Below are positions 60,898 through 64,000 of a stretch of DNA of 64,000 bases, one piece after another. Origin of the DNA: Streptomyces sp. NBS 14/10. GTDB lineage: Bacteria > Actinomycetota > Actinomycetes > Streptomycetales > Streptomycetaceae. The first letter of the stretch is position 1. Every line of letters begins with the position of its first letter. The stretch is from the NCBI RefSeq assembly GCF_002224125.1, contig NZ_NCSM01000004.1, forward strand, positions 364,130 through 428,129. The letters run 5' to 3'. The translations under genes and the position numbers were made by a program. The notes under the pieces were generated by a model, which was not told the DNA's origin, made no database searches, and was given only the letters and a program-made list of their open reading frames with translations.

Positions 60898-61278
60898 GTG
60901 GAGGAGCACGCCGAGGCGCTGGAGGCCGATCTGCTGCGGTACTACGGCGTCGATCTGCTCGACTGGCACCGGGAGACGCTGTCCTCGCGGCGGCTGTCGG
61001 TCCTGGTCCGCCATCTGCCGCCGGACTCGGCGTTCGTACGGGCCCGGGAGGGCGAGGCCGCGGAGTGGGGGCTGACGGACCATCTGCTGGCGGCGGTGGT
61101 CGACCACCTCGCGATCGCCAACTGGATGTACGCGTCGGTCAACCGCGACGAGTACGCGGACCCGCCGGAGGCGCCGGTACCGGTGCCCCGGCCGGGCGCG
61201 GAGGCCGCGGAAGCGTCGGGCGGGCAGCCCGACGACCCGGGGCCGACCGTGGCGGAGCTGGCGCGATTCTTCGGCTGA
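60898..61278 (+). CDS. T part of the G-T tail assembly chaperone
   Basis: About 126 residues if begun at GTG 60898, which lacks a ribosome site; the reading is open back past the G stop, so it is most likely reached by -1 frameshift from 60593. The helical body EEHAEALEADLLRYYGVDLLDWH, LSVLVRHLPPDSAFVRA and HLAIANWMYASVNRDEY is typical of the T domain in actinophage chaperones. The C-terminus is Pro/Ala-rich. The fusion with G would be about 225 residues. Confidence 0.72.
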   Translation: MEEHAEALEADLLRYYGVDLLDWHRETLSSRRLSVLVRHLPPDSAFVRAREGEAAEWGLTDHLLAAVVDHLAIANWMYASVNRDEYADPPEAPVPVPRPGAEAAEASGGQPDDPGPTVAELARFFG

Positions 61279-61302
61279 CCTGCGGGAGGGACGGGAGGGG
61301 CG

Positions 61303-61959
61303 ATGGGCGACATCGTGCGGGACCTGCTCGGATCGGTGCAGGACCTGCGGAAGACCCTGGACAAGAAGCTCAACGAGTGGAACGTCGAGCACGCCTGGGT
61401 GAAGCACGCGATCACCGGCTTGAACTCCGAGGCCAACGCCCTGAAGGCAGAGGTCACCGGTATCACCACGGCCGCCAAGGGGGCGTCTGCCGAAGTCACC
61501 GGCGCCTCCTTCGGCTTCAAGCTGTTCAACGCCGAGAAGACGCTGTTCGACATGCAGGAGATGCGTGACAAGGCCCGCGGTCTGGACCCGGAATCGCTCA
61601 AGGCGGGCATCAAGGCCGTGGAGCAGCGGGTGGCGGCGACGCGTAGCTCTCTCGCCCGTACGATCCTCCGCGTCCGGGGGGAACTGACCGCCCTCAAGTC
61701 GGCGACCGAGACGGCCGTCGCCGGTGCGAAACACGCCGCCGAACGAGCCGCCGGCAAGGCCGAGGCCGCCGAGGAGAAGGCGGACCACGCCGAGGCGCAG
61801 GCTCGGCGCGCGCTGGGGCAGCAGCGCGGCGCCGCGACGGCGGCAGGCAGACCGACCGGCCGGGAGCGAACCGTGGATGTGCACAACATCCGCGAGGCGG
61901 AGCAGGCCATCCGCGCCCTGGAAGGACGAATCAACCGACTCGTACAGGCTCTGGAATGA
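61303..61959 (+). CDS. Coiled-coil protein between chaperone and tape measure
   Basis: A 218-residue, almost wholly helical protein. Long heptad stretches run through LDPESLKAGIKAVEQRVAAT, RGELTALKSATETAVAGAKH and AERAAGKAEAAEEKADHAEA, ending with AEQAIRALEGRINRLVQALE. GGGAGGGAC and GGGAGGGG precede ATG 61303. In most siphophages the chaperone is directly followed by the tape measure gene, so an extra coiled-coil gene here is unusual. It may be a split part of the tape measure or a tail-assembly scaffold. Confidence 0.6.
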   Translation: MGDIVRDLLGSVQDLRKTLDKKLNEWNVEHAWVKHAITGLNSEANALKAEVTGITTAAKGASAEVTGASFGFKLFNAEKTLFDMQEMRDKARGLDPESLKAGIKAVEQRVAATRSSLARTILRVRGELTALKSATETAVAGAKHAAERAAGKAEAAEEKADHAEAQARRALGQQRGAATAAGRPTGRERTVDVHNIREAEQAIRALEGRINRLVQALE

Positions 61960-61979
61960 CAGGGCCGGAAGGGTGACCG

Positions 61980-63137
61980 ATGTCGCTCGTGCAAGCGCTC
62001 AACAGATCCCTCTCCGGCTTCCGCGGCCTGCGCAGCACCGTGGGCCAGACGGACACCAGCGTCTCCAAGTTCGCCCGGACCGCGACCCAGGCCGGCGGCG
62101 CCGTCGGCCGTATCAAGGGCGACGTCGACAAGTCCGCCAACTCCATGCGCACCCTGCAGCGAGAAGCCAACGCCGCCGAGCGCAGCGTCGCCAAGAGCGG
62201 CCGTTCCATGTCCACCGCGGGCCGCAGCGCGGCGACCGGTGGCGGGCTGATGGGGCGGATGAAGACGGGGCTCCAGGGGGTGACCACGGCGCAGAAGGGC
62301 CTGAACACCGCCATGAAGTCGAATGTCTTCGGGGCCATCATGGCGCTGCTGATGCCGCTGATCATGAAGCTCGTCGACATGGCCATGCAGTCCAAGACGG
62401 TCCAGCGCATCGTCCAGGCGGCCTTCAAAATCGTCGGCCAGGTCATCGGCAGCACGATGCGGGTGGCGAAACAGGTGGTGCAGGCGACCTGGAATGCCAT
62501 CAAGGTGGCGTTCACGGTCGTGCTGAAGGTCATCTGGACCGTGGTGAAGACCTACTTCAACATCTACAAGACCATCATCACCACGGTCATCCACGCCATC
62601 ATGGCCGTCATCCGCCCCCTGCTGTCCTTCTTCTCGGAGAAGATCCCCGCCGCGTTCCGGGCCACCAGGAACGGCATCCAGCGCGCGTTCAACGGGCTGG
62701 CGGGGATCGTACGGGGTGCGTTCAGTGCCGTGCTCGGCGCCGTGCGGGGGCCGCTGAACGGGGTGATCGGGCTGGTCAACCAGGCGATTGGGGTGCTGAA
62801 CCGGGTCAAGGTCTCGGTTCCCTCGTGGGTCCCGGGAATCGGTGGCAAGTCGTTCGGGGTGAACCTGCCCACCATCCCCACACTCGCCCAGGGCGGCATC
62901 GTGCTGCCCCGCCCCGGGGGCACCCTCGCGCTGCTCGCCGAGGCCGGGCAGGCCGAGGCCGTGTTGCCGCTGAACCGGCTGAACGCGCTGCTGGCCCGCA
63001 CCGGACCCGCGCCCGGGCTCGCCATGGCGGGCAGACCGGGTGGCGGATTCGTCATCGAGCACTACTACGAGGCCCCGGGCGCCAGCGCCCGGCAGACCGC
63101 CGAGGATCTGATGTTCCTGATGAAGGCCAGGGGGTGA
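61980..63137 (+). CDS. Short tape measure protein
   Basis: A 385-residue protein. Residues 1-110 are polar and helical (KFARTATQAGGAVGRIKGD). Hydrophobic segments lie at about 116-134 (VFGAIMALLMPLIMKLVDMA) and 174-218 (IKVAFTVVLKVIWTVV and IITTVIHAIMAVIRPLLSFF). The C-terminus, LAQGGIVLPRPGGTLALLAE, then GQAEAVLPLNRL, is the signature end of tape measure proteins. By the usual relation of about 0.15 nm per residue, the tail would be only around 55-60 nm long, far shorter than most long-tailed phages. Confidence 0.82.
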   Translation: MSLVQALNRSLSGFRGLRSTVGQTDTSVSKFARTATQAGGAVGRIKGDVDKSANSMRTLQREANAAERSVAKSGRSMSTAGRSAATGGGLMGRMKTGLQGVTTAQKGLNTAMKSNVFGAIMALLMPLIMKLVDMAMQSKTVQRIVQAAFKIVGQVIGSTMRVAKQVVQATWNAIKVAFTVVLKVIWTVVKTYFNIYKTIITTVIHAIMAVIRPLLSFFSEKIPAAFRATRNGIQRAFNGLAGIVRGAFSAVLGAVRGPLNGVIGLVNQAIGVLNRVKVSVPSWVPGIGGKSFGVNLPTIPTLAQGGIVLPRPGGTLALLAEAGQAEAVLPLNRLNALLARTGPAPGLAMAGRPGGGFVIEHYYEAPGASARQTAEDLMFLMKARG

Positions 63138-63138
63138 C

Positions 63139-64000
63139 ATGGCGAGCGAGACCATCACCGCCGCCGAGCCGGGACCGCTGATCACCGCCGATGGGCAGGT
63201 GCAGTGGGCCGGGCTGCTGATGGGCCCCGGCACCGACTACTGGATCGCCGCCGAGGGGCTGACCGGCTGGGAGGAGTTGCCCGCCCTGGACACCTCCGAC
63301 GCCGACCGTCCGGTCGGCCACGGCGGCTGGCCGGGTTCGCAGTGGGCGCAGGCCCGTACGGTCACCGCGCAGGTGTGGTTCGCGCCGGACCCGGACTCCG
63401 GGCCCGAGGGCGTACGGGAGGCCCTGAGGGCGCTGCGCCTGGCCACCGCCGTACGCGACGAGGAGGAATGGCTCGCGGTACGGCTGCACGGCGAGACGCT
63501 GGCGGTGCGGGCCCGGGTCACCCAGCGCGTCGTCCCCACCGACCGGCAGTTCGCGGCGAGCCGCCTGGCGAAGATGACGCTCCAGTGGAAGGCCGGCGAT
63601 CCGCGCCGCTACGAGGCGGTGGGGCGGCGGGACACCGTCGGACTCCCGCAGCGGGAACCGGGCCTGACCTGGCCACTCGTATGGCCGCTCGCCTGGGGCG
63701 CGCCCGGCGCCACGGGCGACCTCACCGTGGAGAACGGCGGCAGCGCCCCCGCCCATCCGGTGATCACCTTCACCGGCCCGTGCACCCGGCCGCGCCTGGC
63801 CAACCGGGCCGGCGGCGACTGGCTGGAGTACGCGATCACCCTGGCCCCGGACGATGAACTCGTCGTGGACACCGCCGAGGGGACCGTGATGTTCAACGGC
63901 ACCGCGTCGCGCCGCCACACCGCCGTCCCGGGAAGCGCTCCGGAGGAGTCCTTCACCTTGCCGCCCGGCACCTCGCAGCTGTCCTTCCGGGCCGCGTCGG
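63139..64000 (+). CDS. Distal tail protein (Dit-like), partial at right edge
   Basis: At least 287 residues from ATG 63139, one base after the tape measure stop; the frame is still open at 64000. The N-terminal part QWAGLLMGPGTDYWIAAEGL, then GHGGWPGSQWAQARTVTAQVWF follows the pattern of actinophage minor tail proteins of the Dit family, which join the tube to the baseplate. The C-terminal part becomes galectin- or lectin-like (NGGSAPAHPVITFTGPC). Further baseplate and host-binding genes would be expected beyond the window. Confidence 0.8.
   Translation, partial: MASETITAAEPGPLITADGQVQWAGLLMGPGTDYWIAAEGLTGWEELPALDTSDADRPVGHGGWPGSQWAQARTVTAQVWFAPDPDSGPEGVREALRALRLATAVRDEEEWLAVRLHGETLAVRARVTQRVVPTDRQFAASRLAKMTLQWKAGDPRRYEAVGRRDTVGLPQREPGLTWPLVWPLAWGAPGATGDLTVENGGSAPAHPVITFTGPCTRPRLANRAGGDWLEYAITLAPDDELVVDTAEGTVMFNGTASRRHTAVPGSAPEESFTLPPGTSQLSFRAAS

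Noticed and set aside
1..64000. tRNA, rRNA, insertion sequences or a biosynthetic gene cluster
   Set aside because: No tRNA-like T-loop pattern, no transposase motif and no PKS, NRPS or terpene synthase signature was seen.

Overview
The window is high-GC actinobacterial chromosome, almost certainly Streptomyces. The signs are strong third-position G/C, frequent GTG and TTG starts, leaderless or near-leaderless promoters, and the gene set itself (NsrR/HmpA, an ECF41 sigma factor, Spo0M, a TerB domain, CGNR-zinc-finger and HxlR regulators, many secreted glycosidases). Several gene remnants and deletion scars suggest an accessory or chromosome-arm region. Nothing looks like a tRNA, rRNA or CRISPR array.

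Layout. (1) 1-13.7 kb, glycan use: a partial methyltransferase; divergent secreted alpha-L-fucosidase (GH29) and beta-N-acetylhexosaminidase (GH20); a relic of a beta-xylosidase and a ROK regulator; then one leftward operon of binding protein, two permeases, LacI regulator, GH5-like and GH3 glycosidases, with a LacI-type operator in front. (2) 13.8-19.2 kb, stress and secreted proteins: nsrR and hmpA, each with an NsrR-like box, an ECF41 sigma factor, two small secreted proteins, a lipoprotein and a PPOX-fold protein. (3) 19.3-23.1 kb, a TetR regulon marked by four copies of CTATAACG-NN-CGTTATAG and covering an alcohol dehydrogenase, two tautomerase-like proteins and a DsbA-like protein. (4) 23.1-33.7 kb, transporters and small regulators (ArsR/MFS, LysR/SDR, CGNR/MBL/MFS), with several decayed genes. 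(5) 33.7-39.9 kb, amino-acid-derivative catabolism (LysR, diaminopropionate ammonia-lyase-like enzyme, two M20 amidohydrolases), an MFS exporter and a RidA/HxlR pair. (6) 40-45.7 kb, pyruvate carboxylase, an unusual TerB-ArsR fusion and Spo0M; the last two share a 16-bp palindrome. (7) 45.8-53.2 kb, a sulfatase/IclR deletion scar, a short-chain fatty acid permease, and a GntR, ADP-ribosylglycohydrolase, NCS1 permease (5'-truncated) and PfkB kinase group. (8) 53.2-58.3 kb, a 1562-residue P-type ATPase with a degenerate N-terminal half, flanked by a small three-helix-type protein and a 43-residue hydrophobic peptide.

(9) 58.5-64 kb (open at the right edge), a long-tailed-phage tail module: zinc-ribbon protein, HTH protein, terminator, tail terminator, tail tube, chaperones G and G-T with a probable -1 frameshift, a coiled-coil protein, a very short tape measure, and a distal tail protein. 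No terminase, portal or capsid gene lies upstream; the neighbour is the ATPase. It is either a prophage remnant or a domesticated, headless, non-contractile tail particle, and it is the most interesting system here together with the TerB-ArsR/Spo0M unit.

Functions are read from motifs and family resemblance by eye; no database search was run.
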